Source of the DNA: Caballeronia glebae
GTDB lineage: Bacteria; Pseudomonadota; Gammaproteobacteria; Burkholderiales; Burkholderiaceae
DNA length: 64,000 nt
Assembly: GCF_001545035.1 (NCBI RefSeq)
Contig: NZ_FCOJ02000020.1
Coordinates: forward strand, 54,030 to 118,029
Reading direction: 5' to 3'
Shown here in pieces: positions 52,552-61,694 of the stretch (within the stretch, counting starts at the first letter, position 1; every line of letters starts with the position of its first letter). The notes below the pieces were generated by a model. That model was not told where the DNA came from and made no database searches. It worked only from the letters and a program-made list of their open reading frames with translations. The position numbers were made by a program, and so were the translations under genes.

Positions 52552-52878
52552 CTAGCCGGCCTTCAGCACGCGCAAGGCCACCGCGCCCGCCGCCTCGCCT
52601 TCCGTCTGCTTCGCATCGCGCATCGACAGATAGCGCAAACAGCACACACGCAGAAACGACGCGAAGTTGGTGGGCGCCTCGCCGCGCAGCGCGATCAGTT
52701 CGTCGTAGAGCTTGACCGCGAACTGACTGGTCGTCAGATTTTCGCGCCCGGCGATTTCCTGCAGCACGTCCCAGAAGAGATTTTCGAGCCGGACCGTGGT
52801 GATCACGCCATGAATGCGCAGCGAACGCGTGCGCGATTCATAGGAGATCGGATCGGCGTTGATATACACCCGACACAT
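52552..52878 (-). CDS. Ribbon-helix-helix protein of the RHH_4 type
   Basis: A 108-residue protein whose core, LRIHGVITTVRLENLFWDVLQEIAGREN then LTTSQFAVKLYDEL, is a ribbon-helix-helix DNA-binding fold of the RHH_4 group common in proteobacteria. The ATG at 52878 is preferred over one at 52908 because GGAGG lies nine bases upstream of it. It is a short single-gene unit next to an unrelated GMC gene. It lacks an obvious toxin partner, so an antitoxin role is not supported. Confidence 0.7.
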   Translation of the reverse strand: MCRVYINADPISYESRTRSLRIHGVITTVRLENLFWDVLQEIAGRENLTTSQFAVKLYDELIALRGEAPTNFASFLRVCCLRYLSMRDAKQTEGEAAGAVALRVLKAG

Positions 52879-52967
52879 GACGTTGGCCTCCAGGAAACGG
52901 GCCGTCATGCTCGCGCACGACGGCCAACCCAAAAAACTACGCTGCCGCGCATCTGCCGGCAATCGCT

Positions 52968-54551
52968 TCAAACCCTGCGCTGCTTCATCTGGCCGGCGAT
53001 GTAGTCGGCCTGGCGGATCGCCAGCGTGACGATGGTGAGCGTCGGGTTCTCCGCCGCGCCCGTCGTGAACTGGCTGCCATCGGAGATAAACAGGTTCGAC
53101 ACTTCGTGCGCCTGGCCGTGCGAATTGCAGACGCCGTCGTCGGCCTTCGCGCTCATGCGCGCCGTCCCGAGATTGTGCGTGGACGGATACGGCGGCACGA
53201 GATACGTCGCCTTCGCGCCCGCCGCTTCGTACACCGCGCTGCCCTGCTTGTACGCGTGCTGGCGCATCGCTTCGTCGTTCGGATGATCGTCGAAGTGGAC
53301 GTTCGGCACCGGCAAACCATACTGATCCTTCACGTCGGTGTTGAGCGTGATGCGGTTCGATTCGCGCGGCATGTCCTCGCCGACGATCCACATGCCCGCC
53401 GTGTACTGATACTGATCCATCGCCGCCGCGAAGTTCGGCCCCCACGAGCCCGGATCGAGAAACGCCGCATAGAACGGCAACCCGAGCGAAAGCGTCTCCA
53501 TGTGATAGCCGCCCGCGAAGCCGCGCTTCGGATCGAACACGGATTCATCCTCGATGATGCCGGCCATCGTCGTGCCCTTGAACATCTCGACCTTGTCGTT
53601 GAACACAGCATAGACCGAGCCCGTGGTATGCCGCATGTAGTTGCGGCCGACCTGGCCCGAACCGTTCGCGAGGCCGTCGGGGAACTTGCTCGAATGCGAG
53701 TTGAGCAGGAGGCGCGGCGTCTCGATTGCATTGCCCGCCACCGCGACGACGCGCGCCTTCTGCCGCTGCAGCTTGCCGTCCTTGTCGTAATAGACGACGC
53801 CCGTCGCCTTGCCGCGCGCATCGTGCTCGATCTTCACCACGTGCGACTGCGGGCGCAATTCCATGCGGCCCGTCGCCTGCGCGCGCGGCAGTTCGGTGTA
53901 GAGCGTCGACCACTTCGCGCCCGTGCGGCAGCCCTGAAAGCAGAAACCGCGCTGAAAGCAGTGCGTGCGATCGTCGCGCACCGTGCTGTTGATCGCCATG
54001 TGGCCGGTGTTGCACTCCTTGTAGCCCATCTTCGTCGCGCCCGCCGACATCACCTTGAAGTTGTTGTTACCCGGCAGACCCGGCATGCCGTTCGTGCGCG
54101 TCACGCCCATCTTGTTCTCGGCGCGATGGTAGTACGGGTCGAGTTGCGCGCGCGTGACCGGCCAGTCGAGCAGATTGGCGCCCTGCACGTCGCCGTAAGT
54201 CGTCTTCGCCTTGAACTCGTGCGGCTGAATGCGCAGGCTCGCGCCGGCCCAGTGAACGGTGGTGCCGCCCACGGTCTTGCAGATCCACGCGGGCAGGTTC
54301 GGAAAGTCCTTCGCGACGCGCCACGTACCCGACGTCGTGCGATTGTCGAGCCACGAGAGCTGCTTGAACGCGCTCCATTCTTCCGTCGCGAAATCGCCCT
54401 GCGTGTGCATCGCGCCCGCCTCCAGCACGACCACGTCGACGCCCTTCTGCGCGAGTTCGTTGGCGAGCGTCCCGCCGCCCGCGCCGGAACCGATGATCAC
54501 CACGACGTGATCGTCGTTGTGCCTGAACTGCACCTTGTTGTCCGTATACAT
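52968..54551 (-). CDS. GMC-family oxidoreductase, large subunit of a gluconate 2-dehydrogenase-like complex
   Basis: A 527-residue GMC flavoprotein. The N-terminal FAD motif VVVIIGSGAGGGTLANELAQ is near residue 17. The C-terminal histidine/asparagine pair lies in HNLGTARMS and TGAAENPTLTIVTLAIRQADYI, typical of membrane-linked sugar/polyol dehydrogenases. It follows a Tat-exported subunit-3-type protein gene by 36 bases. These usually form a periplasmic complex with a cytochrome c subunit, which is absent here. The sugar substrate is not known. Confidence 0.87.
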   Translation of the reverse strand: MYTDNKVQFRHNDDHVVVIIGSGAGGGTLANELAQKGVDVVVLEAGAMHTQGDFATEEWSAFKQLSWLDNRTTSGTWRVAKDFPNLPAWICKTVGGTTVHWAGASLRIQPHEFKAKTTYGDVQGANLLDWPVTRAQLDPYYHRAENKMGVTRTNGMPGLPGNNNFKVMSAGATKMGYKECNTGHMAINSTVRDDRTHCFQRGFCFQGCRTGAKWSTLYTELPRAQATGRMELRPQSHVVKIEHDARGKATGVVYYDKDGKLQRQKARVVAVAGNAIETPRLLLNSHSSKFPDGLANGSGQVGRNYMRHTTGSVYAVFNDKVEMFKGTTMAGIIEDESVFDPKRGFAGGYHMETLSLGLPFYAAFLDPGSWGPNFAAAMDQYQYTAGMWIVGEDMPRESNRITLNTDVKDQYGLPVPNVHFDDHPNDEAMRQHAYKQGSAVYEAAGAKATYLVPPYPSTHNLGTARMSAKADDGVCNSHGQAHEVSNLFISDGSQFTTGAAENPTLTIVTLAIRQADYIAGQMKQRRV

Positions 54552-54587
54552 GTCTGCCTCCGTTTTCCGTCGGATCGCTCGATTGGG

Positions 54588-55232
54588 TTAGCTGTCTTTC
54601 GGAATCGGGCCGCTGTCGGCCGCGGGCGGATCGGGCAGCCAGGTCAGGTTGTTGAAGCCCTGATAGAGATAGCCGCCGTCACCCTTCGACGCGCCGTAGC
54701 CGAAGTGCTCGTAGGCCAGCGGGTTGCTGTAAAGGGAGACGACGGCGGTGCTGCGGACCGTGTTGAAGAACGGCGTGCCCGCGAGCGCGGCGACGTCCCC
54801 CGCCTTGTCGATCGCGCCGCGTTTGGTCCAGTCGGAGCCGGCTTTGGCGTCGAGCTGCGCGACGCCGTCGGCGAGTTGCTGACGCGCGGCGGGATCGGCC
54901 TTCGCCTTGGCGTCGAGGTCCTTCACGACGAGCGCGTAGACGGCGTCGTCGAGTGTCGCGTGCGGATAGATTTGTCGCGTGACTTGCAGCAGCACCTCAC
55001 CCTCATGCGTGCTCAAGCCCTGCATTTCGAGCGCCCACACGCGGCTCGGCGCGAGGCTCGCAAAAATCGACGTCGCGGCGATGGTGCCGACCAGCACGCC
55101 GGTGCCGCGCAGGAACTCCCGTCGCGTCAGCGCGATCTTCGGTGGAGCCGCGGCGATTTCATCATGCTCGTGATGATGTTCAACGTCGTGCGCGCGCCGC
55201 TGCGCGACGATCGGAATGATCGTGTCTCGCAT
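54588..55232 (-). CDS. Tat-exported gluconate 2-dehydrogenase subunit 3-family protein
   Basis: A 214-residue protein with a clear Tat signal (LTRREFLRGTGVLVGTIAA) after a histidine-rich N-terminus, then a gluconate 2-dehydrogenase subunit-3 domain (TLDDAVYALVVKDLDAKAK, YSNPLAYEHFGYG). It helps export and stabilise the GMC partner encoded next. The ATG at 55232 has AAGGAGAG upstream; an earlier ATG at 55253 would place the signal later. The N-terminal HHHEHDE cluster before the Tat motif could bind metal but is probably incidental. Confidence 0.88.
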   Translation of the reverse strand: MRDTIIPIVAQRRAHDVEHHHEHDEIAAAPPKIALTRREFLRGTGVLVGTIAATSIFASLAPSRVWALEMQGLSTHEGEVLLQVTRQIYPHATLDDAVYALVVKDLDAKAKADPAARQQLADGVAQLDAKAGSDWTKRGAIDKAGDVAALAGTPFFNTVRSTAVVSLYSNPLAYEHFGYGASKGDGGYLYQGFNNLTWLPDPPAADSGPIPKDS

Positions 55233-55299
55233 GTCTCTCTCCTTGTGGGGCACTGCAGCAACTTAGTTATGTATATGGTCCCGCGTGGTGCAACTGCGA

Positions 55300-55698
55300 C
55301 TACTCGTAATGCCCGTGACGTTCGAGAACTTCGATCTTGTAGCCGTCCGGGTCCTGAATGAAGAAGTAACGCGCGATGAGCGAACCGTCGTCGTTCTTGA
55401 ATTCGCGCACGTCGTTGGGCGTGAGACCGAGGCCGATCAGACGCTCACGCTCCGCCTTCACGTCCGGCACGCTCACCGCGACGTGGCCGTAACCGTCGCC
55501 GTGCGTATAAGGCTCGGCGCGTCCCTTATTCCAGGTGAGTTCGAGTTCGGCGTGGGTTTCGTCGTTGCGCAGATAGGCAAGCGTGAAGTCCGGAAAGTCC
55601 AGCCGATGCGCGACGCCGAGGCCGAACGCCTTCTCGTAGAAATCGAGCGAACGTTGTAGGTCCTGCACGCGAATCATCGTGTGAATGAGCTTTGACAT
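55300..55698 (-). CDS. Glyoxalase/VOC-family protein, lactoylglutathione lyase-like
   Basis: A 132-residue single VOC module. It has the glyoxalase I pattern: LIHTMIRVQDLQRSLDFYEKAFG, the ELELTWNKG strand with a glutamate, YGHVAVSVPDV and FFIQDPDGYKIEVLERH. Three candidate metal ligands (His5, His75, Glu123 by rough count) and the second glutamate fit lactoylglutathione lyase, which detoxifies methylglyoxal. The ATG at 55698 has GAGGAGG upstream. It is 169 bases downstream of glpD on the same strand; methylglyoxal arises from triose metabolism, so the neighbourhood makes sense. Confidence 0.85.
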   Translation of the reverse strand: MSKLIHTMIRVQDLQRSLDFYEKAFGLGVAHRLDFPDFTLAYLRNDETHAELELTWNKGRAEPYTHGDGYGHVAVSVPDVKAERERLIGLGLTPNDVREFKNDDGSLIARYFFIQDPDGYKIEVLERHGHYE

Positions 55699-55867
55699 GA
55701 GCGCCTCCTCCTCGTGAAACAAGTGTAGGAAGCCTTGCGCGCAAAAGGTAATGGCCGGTTAAATCGGGTATAGGCGTTTCCCCGAGACCGACGCGGGCGC
55801 GCCGTTCGCTATGCGCGCAAACGAACATATCGGCGCGAAAGCGAAATGGTTTGCCGTCGAGTAATCG

Positions 55868-57430
55868 CTATGAAAGCATCCAGGTTCGCGCGAAAGCATC
55901 GAAACGCGCGACCTCTTCCGATTGCCACCGCGCGCTTTGCCCGAGTTCTTCGGCCACGATTCTGGCGACTTCGGGCGCGGCTTCGCGGGCGGCGGCGGCA
56001 TCGAGAAACAACGCGCGATTGCGCCGCGCCAGCACATCTTCGACACAACGCGCGAGTTCCGCGCGGACCGCGAAGCGCGTCTGCGCCTCGGTCAGCCCGC
56101 TTGCCTTCACCAGCACGTTCTGCGCACCCGGCAGCCGCCCGATCAGCGCGGCATCGGAACCGTAGTGGCCGTGCTGCTCCGCCGTCGATCCGTGCAGCGG
56201 CAACGACGCGGTGCGGCACGGCGCGGCGGACAGCAGTTGCTTCGACACGGCGAGATCGATCACCTGCTGCGCCATCAGACGGTACGTGGTCCACTTGCCG
56301 CCCGTCACGGTGATCATGCCGGTCGCGTTCATTTCGATCGTATGCTCGCGCGACAACGACGCGGTCGACGCCGCGCCGTCGGCCTTCACGAGCGGACGAA
56401 GCCCCGCCCAGACGCTCAGGACATCGTCGCGCGTCGGCCTGACGGACAGATAGTCGGCAGCCGTCGCGAGGATGAAGTCGATATCCTCGTCGCTCGCGCG
56501 CGGGTCGAGCGGCAAATCGTGGCGCGGCGTGTCCGTCGTGCCGACGATCGCATGGCCGTGCCACGGCACCATGAACAGCACGCGCCCGTCCTTCGTTTTG
56601 GGCACGAGGATCGCGCTGTCGCTGCGCAGGAAGCGGCCCGGCAAGGTAAGGTGAACGCCCTGGCTCGGCGCGACGATCGGGCGCGCGCCAGGCTCCGCCA
56701 TCGCGCGGATCGAATCGACCCAGACGCCCGTCGCGTTGACGACGCACCGCGCGTTCACCGCGAACCTGCCGCCGCTTTCGACGTCCTCCACTTCCAGCCG
56801 ATGACGCCCCGCCGCGCGATCGAAGCTGACGCCGCGCACCGCGGCATTGTTCAGCGCCACGCCGCCGAGATCGAACAGCGTGCGCATCAGCGTGATGGCG
56901 AGACGCGCGTCGTCGAACTGACCATCGAAATAGAGCGTGCCGCCGCGCAAGGCGTGACCGTGCAGGGATTCGGCGAGCATCGGCGACTTCGCGCGGGTTT
57001 CGGCGAGATCGAGGCTGCGGCTCGCCCGCAGATTCAGCGAGCCCGCGAGCCAGTCGTAGATCTTGAGCCCCGCGCCGTACATGAGCTTGTCGCCGAGCCG
57101 ATATGCCGGAACGATGAACCCGAGCGCCTGTACGAGATGCGACGCGTTGCGCGCGAGCAGTCCGCGCTCTCGCAACGCTTCGCGAACGAGCGGGATATTG
57201 CCCTGCGCGAGATAGCGCACGCCGCCGTGCACGAGTTTGGTGGCCTTGCTCGACGTGCCCTTCGCGAAATCGCGCGCTTCCAGAAGCAAGGTCCGATAAC
57301 CGCGCGACGCCGCGTCGACGGCCGTGCCGAGACCGCTCGCGCCGCCGCCGATCACGACGACATCGAAGAGCGGCGTCTGGTCTGTTTCGCGCAGGAGCGC
57401 CGCGCGCTCGGGTGGCGTGTTCGTTTTCAT
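55868..57430 (-). CDS. glpD: Aerobic glycerol-3-phosphate dehydrogenase
   Basis: A 520-residue FAD-dependent glycerol-3-phosphate dehydrogenase. The FAD motif FDVVVIGGGASGLGTAVDAA is at about residues 23-42, the GlpD segment SKATKLVHGGVRYLAQGN follows, and the substrate region contains MITVTGGKWTTYRLMAQ. It oxidises glycerol 3-phosphate to dihydroxyacetone phosphate with electrons to ubiquinone. It is divergent from glpR, with a GlpR-type operator between them. No glpK or glpF is in the window. Confidence 0.95.
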   Translation of the reverse strand: MKTNTPPERAALLRETDQTPLFDVVVIGGGASGLGTAVDAASRGYRTLLLEARDFAKGTSSKATKLVHGGVRYLAQGNIPLVREALRERGLLARNASHLVQALGFIVPAYRLGDKLMYGAGLKIYDWLAGSLNLRASRSLDLAETRAKSPMLAESLHGHALRGGTLYFDGQFDDARLAITLMRTLFDLGGVALNNAAVRGVSFDRAAGRHRLEVEDVESGGRFAVNARCVVNATGVWVDSIRAMAEPGARPIVAPSQGVHLTLPGRFLRSDSAILVPKTKDGRVLFMVPWHGHAIVGTTDTPRHDLPLDPRASDEDIDFILATAADYLSVRPTRDDVLSVWAGLRPLVKADGAASTASLSREHTIEMNATGMITVTGGKWTTYRLMAQQVIDLAVSKQLLSAAPCRTASLPLHGSTAEQHGHYGSDAALIGRLPGAQNVLVKASGLTEAQTRFAVRAELARCVEDVLARRNRALFLDAAAAREAAPEVARIVAEELGQSARWQSEEVARFDAFARTWMLS

Positions 57431-57490
57431 TCGAGTGCAAGGATAAAACGTCGCTGGCTCATGCGGCCACTCCGGACAACCGGTTCAAAT

Positions 57491-57510
57491 TATGTTCGAA
57501 AACGAATATT
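57491..57510. promoter_or_regulatory. GlpR operator between glpD and glpR
   Basis: TATGTTCGAAAACGAATATT is a near-palindrome matching the known E. coli GlpR operator pattern ATGTTCG-N4-CGAACAT. A partial second site follows (ACATTCGTTTGC, 57512-57523). It lies 61 bases upstream of the glpD ATG and 155 bases upstream of glpR, suited to repression of glpD. Confidence 0.75.
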
Positions 57511-57664
57511 TACATTCGTTTGCAACCATACTAGCATCGGCCGGCGCCGACGGAAAGATGGCGACCCGCTCGCGCAGGCGCGTGCAAAAGCTGCAATCGG
57601 CGGATTTGACCGTACACTGCGCGCATCCGATAATTTTCATTTATTTGCGATTTCGCGCAGCTCG

Positions 57665-58438
57665 ATGACATCCGACCATGCACTGAACGGCAGGCAACGC
57701 GCGCTGCTGGAGCGCGTCGCCCGAGACGGCTTCGCGACCATTGAAGACCTTGCGGCGCAATTCGAGGTCACGCCCCAGACCATTCGACGCGACGTCAACT
57801 GGTTATCCGACCGCAATCTCCTGCGCCGCTACCACGGCGGCGCGAGCGCGCTGACGAGTTCCGAGAACGCCGCCTACACGGCGCGTCAGCAGATGTTCCT
57901 CGACGAGAAGCGGCGCATCGCGAAGCGGGTCGCCGCCGAGATCCCGAATCACGCGACGCTCTTCATCAACCTCGGCACGACCACTGAGGAAGTGGCGCGC
58001 GCGCTGCGCCAGCATACGGGGCTGCGCGTCATCACGAACAACCTGAACGTGGCGAACATTCTCGCGGATGAGTCCGACGCGGAACTGATGGTCGCGGGCG
58101 GAAAGGTGCGCGCGCGCGACAAGGGCGTCGTGGGCGAGCAGGCCGTCGACTTTATCCGCATGTTCAAGGTGGACTTCGGGATCATCGGCATTTCGAGCAT
58201 CGAGGAAGACGGCACGCTCAGAGACTTCGATATCGCGGAAGTGCGCGTGGCGCAGGCGATCATCGAGCAGTCGCGCACGGTGATTCTCGTCGCCGATCAT
58301 TCGAAGTTCGGCCGCGCCGCGCTCGTGAAGCTCGGGCATCTCGATCAGATCGACGCACTCTTCACCGATGCCCCTCCGCCCGAGTGGATCGCGGAAAGTC
58401 TGGCCGCCGCCGACGTCGCGGTGCATGTCGCGGATTAG
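57665..58438 (+). CDS. glpR: DeoR-family repressor GlpR
   Basis: A 257-residue DeoR-family regulator. The N-terminal helix-turn-helix is RQRALLERVARDGFATIEDLAAQF plus VTPQTIRRDVNWLSDRNLLRRYHGG, and the effector domain includes FINLGTTTEEVARALRQH, VITNNLNVANILA, and DHSKFGRAALVKLG. Genomic position opposite glpD and the nearby operator identify it as the glycerol 3-phosphate repressor. Its stop overlaps the convergent cupin gene by four bases. Confidence 0.92.
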   Translation: MTSDHALNGRQRALLERVARDGFATIEDLAAQFEVTPQTIRRDVNWLSDRNLLRRYHGGASALTSSENAAYTARQQMFLDEKRRIAKRVAAEIPNHATLFINLGTTTEEVARALRQHTGLRVITNNLNVANILADESDAELMVAGGKVRARDKGVVGEQAVDFIRMFKVDFGIIGISSIEEDGTLRDFDIAEVRVAQAIIEQSRTVILVADHSKFGRAALVKLGHLDQIDALFTDAPPPEWIAESLAAADVAVHVAD

Positions 58439-58896
58439 AACCCCGCGATCGGCGTGCCGTCTTTATGCACGAAGCGGCCATCGGCGTTGGCGCTCATCAT
58501 GTCGACATCGGAGCAGGTCGTAAGATCGTCCTGCACGCGGCTGCCGACTTCGAGATACACCGCGATCCTCTCCGACCGGTTGATCATGTGATGACCGTTT
58601 CCCGTTCCCTTCGGAAACGCCGCGCAATCGCCCGCGCGCAATGTCGTCTCGCCGCCGTCTTCGATCAGCACCAGCTCGCCTTCGAGCACCTGAACGAACT
58701 CGTCTTCATGCGAATGCCAATGACGCTGACTCGACCAGCCGCCCGGCGGCAGGTGCATCAGATTCACGCCGAAATCGCTGAGACCGGCCGCATCGCCGAG
58801 ACGCCGACGAGTGCGATCGGCGCAAGGCGCGTCGAAGGGCGGCGGGTATCCAGAACCCTTCATCGCGGGCACGGCGGCAAGGTCGATCTTCGGCAT
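58435..58896 (-). CDS. Single-domain cupin protein
   Basis: A 153-residue cupin with the conserved motif HWHSHEDEFVQVLEGELVLIED (about residues 60-81; His60, His62, Glu66 by rough count) and a second motif around GTGNGHHMINRS. Function is unknown. Cupins of this length bind metals and can be sugar isomerases, dioxygenases or small-molecule sensors. The ATG at 58896 gives a compact start; an in-frame codon 54 bases upstream is less likely. It is convergent with glpR. Confidence 0.78.
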   Translation of the reverse strand: MPKIDLAAVPAMKGSGYPPPFDAPCADRTRRRLGDAAGLSDFGVNLMHLPPGGWSSQRHWHSHEDEFVQVLEGELVLIEDGGETTLRAGDCAAFPKGTGNGHHMINRSERIAVYLEVGSRVQDDLTTCSDVDMMSANADGRFVHKDGTPIAGF

Positions 58897-59023
58897 GACA
58901 GGCTCACGTGTTTTACGAACCGATGAAGCTTGAAGAAGAGAATGTCTCACACTTCGCCCGCATCGTCCCGAACACTACAATCGGGTACTTCCGCTGCACG
59001 CAAACGAGCACGAGGACGCAAAC

Positions 59024-59947
59024 ATGGCGCAAGCGCCGCGCATCGACCAGCAAGAAGACGGCAGCACGCAAAACGAACGCCGGTGGCTCACGACCGGCGG
59101 CCCCATTCTCTTTCTGCTTCTCTGGTCCGCCGGCTTTCCGATTGCGAAGACCGGCCTGCACTACGCCTCGCCGCTCACGTTTCTCTCGATACGCTTCGCG
59201 TTGAGCGTCGGCGTGCTGCTCGCGGTCTGCGCAATCAGACGCCCGCAGTGGCCGCGCAACGCGCGCGCGTGGCTGCATCTCGGCGTCGTCGGCTTTCTCG
59301 TGCAGGTGATGTACTTCGGGCTCAGTTATCTGTCTATGACCGCGGGCATCGCGACGTCCGTGCTCGCGCTCATCGTGTCCCTGCAACCGATTCTCGTCGG
59401 CGTGCTCGCACCGAAGTTCGTCGGCGAGCGAATCGGCATGCGCGGATGGATCGGCTTGCTGCTCGGGCTCGCGGGCGCGGCCGGCGTGATCGTCGCGCGC
59501 GGGCCGCTGCATGCGGCATCGCTCGGACCGGTGTTGCTGGCGATCGGCGCGCTCATCGGCATCACGGGCGCGATGCTCTATGAAAAGCGGCTCGGCACCG
59601 CGCAAGATCCGCTGACGTCGAATCTCGTGCAATACAGCGTCGGCTTTGTGTTCTGCGCGCCGATGGCGTTGCTCTTCGAGCACACGCAAGTGCACTGGAC
59701 GCCGACGCTCGTCGCCACGCTCGCCTATCTCGTGATCGGCAATTCGCTGATCGCGATCACGCTGCTGCTCGCGATGACGCGTGCGGGCAAGGTCTCGCAA
59801 GTGGCGTCGCTGTTCTTTTTCGTGCCGCCCGCCGCCGCCGTGCTGTCCTACTTCTTTCTCGGCGAAGTGCTGCCGGAAGCCGCGTGGTGGGCGATGGGCG
59901 TCGCCGTGCTCGGCGTCGCCATCGCCACGTGGAAGCCGCGCACTTAG
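59024..59947 (+). CDS. EamA/DMT-superfamily transporter
   Basis: A 307-residue protein with about ten membrane helices in two EamA repeats, as shown by LLLWSAGFPIAKTGLHYASP in the first and VGFVFCAPMALLFEHTQ with NSLIAITLLLAMTRAGKVSQV in the second. DMT proteins export amino acids or small metabolites. The substrate is not recognisable. GAGGA lies about seven bases upstream of the ATG. It ends four bases from the convergent dehydratase gene. Confidence 0.88.
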   Translation: MAQAPRIDQQEDGSTQNERRWLTTGGPILFLLLWSAGFPIAKTGLHYASPLTFLSIRFALSVGVLLAVCAIRRPQWPRNARAWLHLGVVGFLVQVMYFGLSYLSMTAGIATSVLALIVSLQPILVGVLAPKFVGERIGMRGWIGLLLGLAGAAGVIVARGPLHAASLGPVLLAIGALIGITGAMLYEKRLGTAQDPLTSNLVQYSVGFVFCAPMALLFEHTQVHWTPTLVATLAYLVIGNSLIAITLLLAMTRAGKVSQVASLFFFVPPAAAVLSYFFLGEVLPEAAWWAMGVAVLGVAIATWKPRT

Positions 59948-59951
59948 CGCC

Positions 59952-61694
59952 TCAATGCGAATGCTTCGGCACGTCCGCGCCACGGCATCCGACGAGAAAA
60001 TCGAAGTCGCAGCCTTCATCGGCTTGCAGCACGTGCTCCACGTACAGCTTGCGATAACCCGTGCGATCCTCGGGAATCTCGGTCTTCGCCGCTGTCCACG
60101 CATCGAGGCGCGCGCGGATTTCATCGTCGCCGATGTCGATGCGTAGCACGCCGTTGTCGCAATCGAGTTCGATCCAGTCGCCGTCGCGCACGATCGCGAG
60201 CGGCCCGCCCGCGCGCGCTTCAGGCGCGACGTGCAGAACGACGGTGCCATACGCCGTGCCGCTCATGCGCGCATCCGACACGCGCACCATGTCCGTCACG
60301 CCTTCTGCGAGCAGCTTCGGCGGCAGGCCCATGTTGCCGACTTCCGCCATGCCCGGATAACCCTTCGGGCCGCAGTTCTTCATCACGAGCACGGAGTCCG
60401 CCGTGACATCGAGATCGGGATCGGCGATACGGCTCTTGTAATCGTCGAAGTTCTCGAACACGACCGCGCGGCCGCGATGTTTCAGCAGCGCGGCCGTCGC
60501 AGCCGATGGCTTCAGCACCGCGCCGTTCGGCGCGAGATTGCCGCGCAGCACGCACAGACCGCCATCGGCCACGAGCGGCTTGTCGAGCGGGCGAATCACC
60601 TCGTCGTTGTAGAGCGGCGCGTCCTTCACGTTCTCCCATAGCGTGTGGCCGTTCGCCGTGAGCGCATTCGGATGCGGAATCAGGTTCGCCTCGCCGAGAC
60701 GCCGCAACACGGCAGGCAGGCCGCCCGCGTAATAAAACTCTTCCATCAGGAAGCGTCCCGAAGGCTGCAGGTCGACAAGCGTCGGCGTGCCGCGACCGAT
60801 GCGCGTCCAGTCGTCGAGTTCGAGCTTCACGCCGATGCGGCCCGCGATCGCCTTCAGGTGAATCGCCGCATTCGTCGATCCGCCGATCGCCGCGTTTGCA
60901 CGAATCGCGTTCTCGAACGCCTCGCGCGTGAGCAGCTTCGACAACCGCAAGTCTTCGAGCGCCATCTCGACGATGCGCATGCCCGACAGATGCGCGAGCA
61001 CATAACGACGCGAGTCGACCGCCGGAATCGCGGCGTTGTGCGGCAGCGTGACGCCGAGCGCTTCGGCCATGCACGCCATCGTCGATGCGGTGCCCATCGT
61101 GTTGCAGGTGCCGGTCGAGCGCGACATGCCCGCTTCCGCCGACATGAACTCGTGGATCGAAATCTTGCCCGCCTTCACCTGCTCGCTGAGTTGCCACACG
61201 ACCGTGCCCGAGCCGATGTCGCGCCCGTGGTGCTTGCCGTTGAGCATCGGGCCGCCGGAGACGACGATCGCGGGCACGTCGCAACTCGCCGCGCCCATGA
61301 GCAACGCGGGCGTCGTCTTGTCACAGCCGACGAGCAGCACGACCGCATCGACGGGATTGCCGCGTATCGCTTCCTCGACGTCCATGCTCGCGAGGTTGCG
61401 CGTGAACATCGCGGTGGGCCGCAGGTTCGACTCGCCGTTGGAGAACACCGGAAACTCGACGGGAAAACCGCCCGCTTCGTACACGCCGCGCTTCACATGC
61501 TCGGCGAGTTTGCGAAAGTGCGAATTGCACGGCGTTAGTTCGGACCACGTATTACATATCCCGATGATCGGCTTGCCCGCGAATTCGTGATCCGGAATGC
61601 CCTGGTTTTTCATCCAGCTCCGGTACATGAAACCGTTCTTGTCGGCGGTGCCGAACCACGCGGCCGAACGGAGCTTGGCTTTTGGGGCGCTCAT
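59952..61694 (-). CDS. IlvD/Edd-family sugar-acid dehydratase, L-arabinonate dehydratase-like
   Basis: A 580-residue IlvD/Edd dehydratase. Cysteines that bind the iron-sulfur cluster in this family lie in GICNTWSELTPCN, VGCDKTTPAL and STGTCNTMGTAST. The sequence is closest in feel to pentonate dehydratases (L-arabinonate or D-xylonate), because it begins with a short N-terminus followed by SAAWFGTADKNGFMYRSWMKNQG. Such enzymes make 2-keto-3-deoxy sugar acids. The ATG at 61694 is chosen over an upstream GTG at 61706. The adjacent divergent sugar ABC transporter supports a sugar catabolic role. Confidence 0.88.
   Translation of the reverse strand: MSAPKAKLRSAAWFGTADKNGFMYRSWMKNQGIPDHEFAGKPIIGICNTWSELTPCNSHFRKLAEHVKRGVYEAGGFPVEFPVFSNGESNLRPTAMFTRNLASMDVEEAIRGNPVDAVVLLVGCDKTTPALLMGAASCDVPAIVVSGGPMLNGKHHGRDIGSGTVVWQLSEQVKAGKISIHEFMSAEAGMSRSTGTCNTMGTASTMACMAEALGVTLPHNAAIPAVDSRRYVLAHLSGMRIVEMALEDLRLSKLLTREAFENAIRANAAIGGSTNAAIHLKAIAGRIGVKLELDDWTRIGRGTPTLVDLQPSGRFLMEEFYYAGGLPAVLRRLGEANLIPHPNALTANGHTLWENVKDAPLYNDEVIRPLDKPLVADGGLCVLRGNLAPNGAVLKPSAATAALLKHRGRAVVFENFDDYKSRIADPDLDVTADSVLVMKNCGPKGYPGMAEVGNMGLPPKLLAEGVTDMVRVSDARMSGTAYGTVVLHVAPEARAGGPLAIVRDGDWIELDCDNGVLRIDIGDDEIRARLDAWTAAKTEIPEDRTGYRKLYVEHVLQADEGCDFDFLVGCRGADVPKHSH

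Noticed and set aside
52552..52878. Antitoxin of a toxin-antitoxin pair
   Set aside because: The ribbon-helix-helix fold could be an antitoxin, but no small toxin gene is adjacent.
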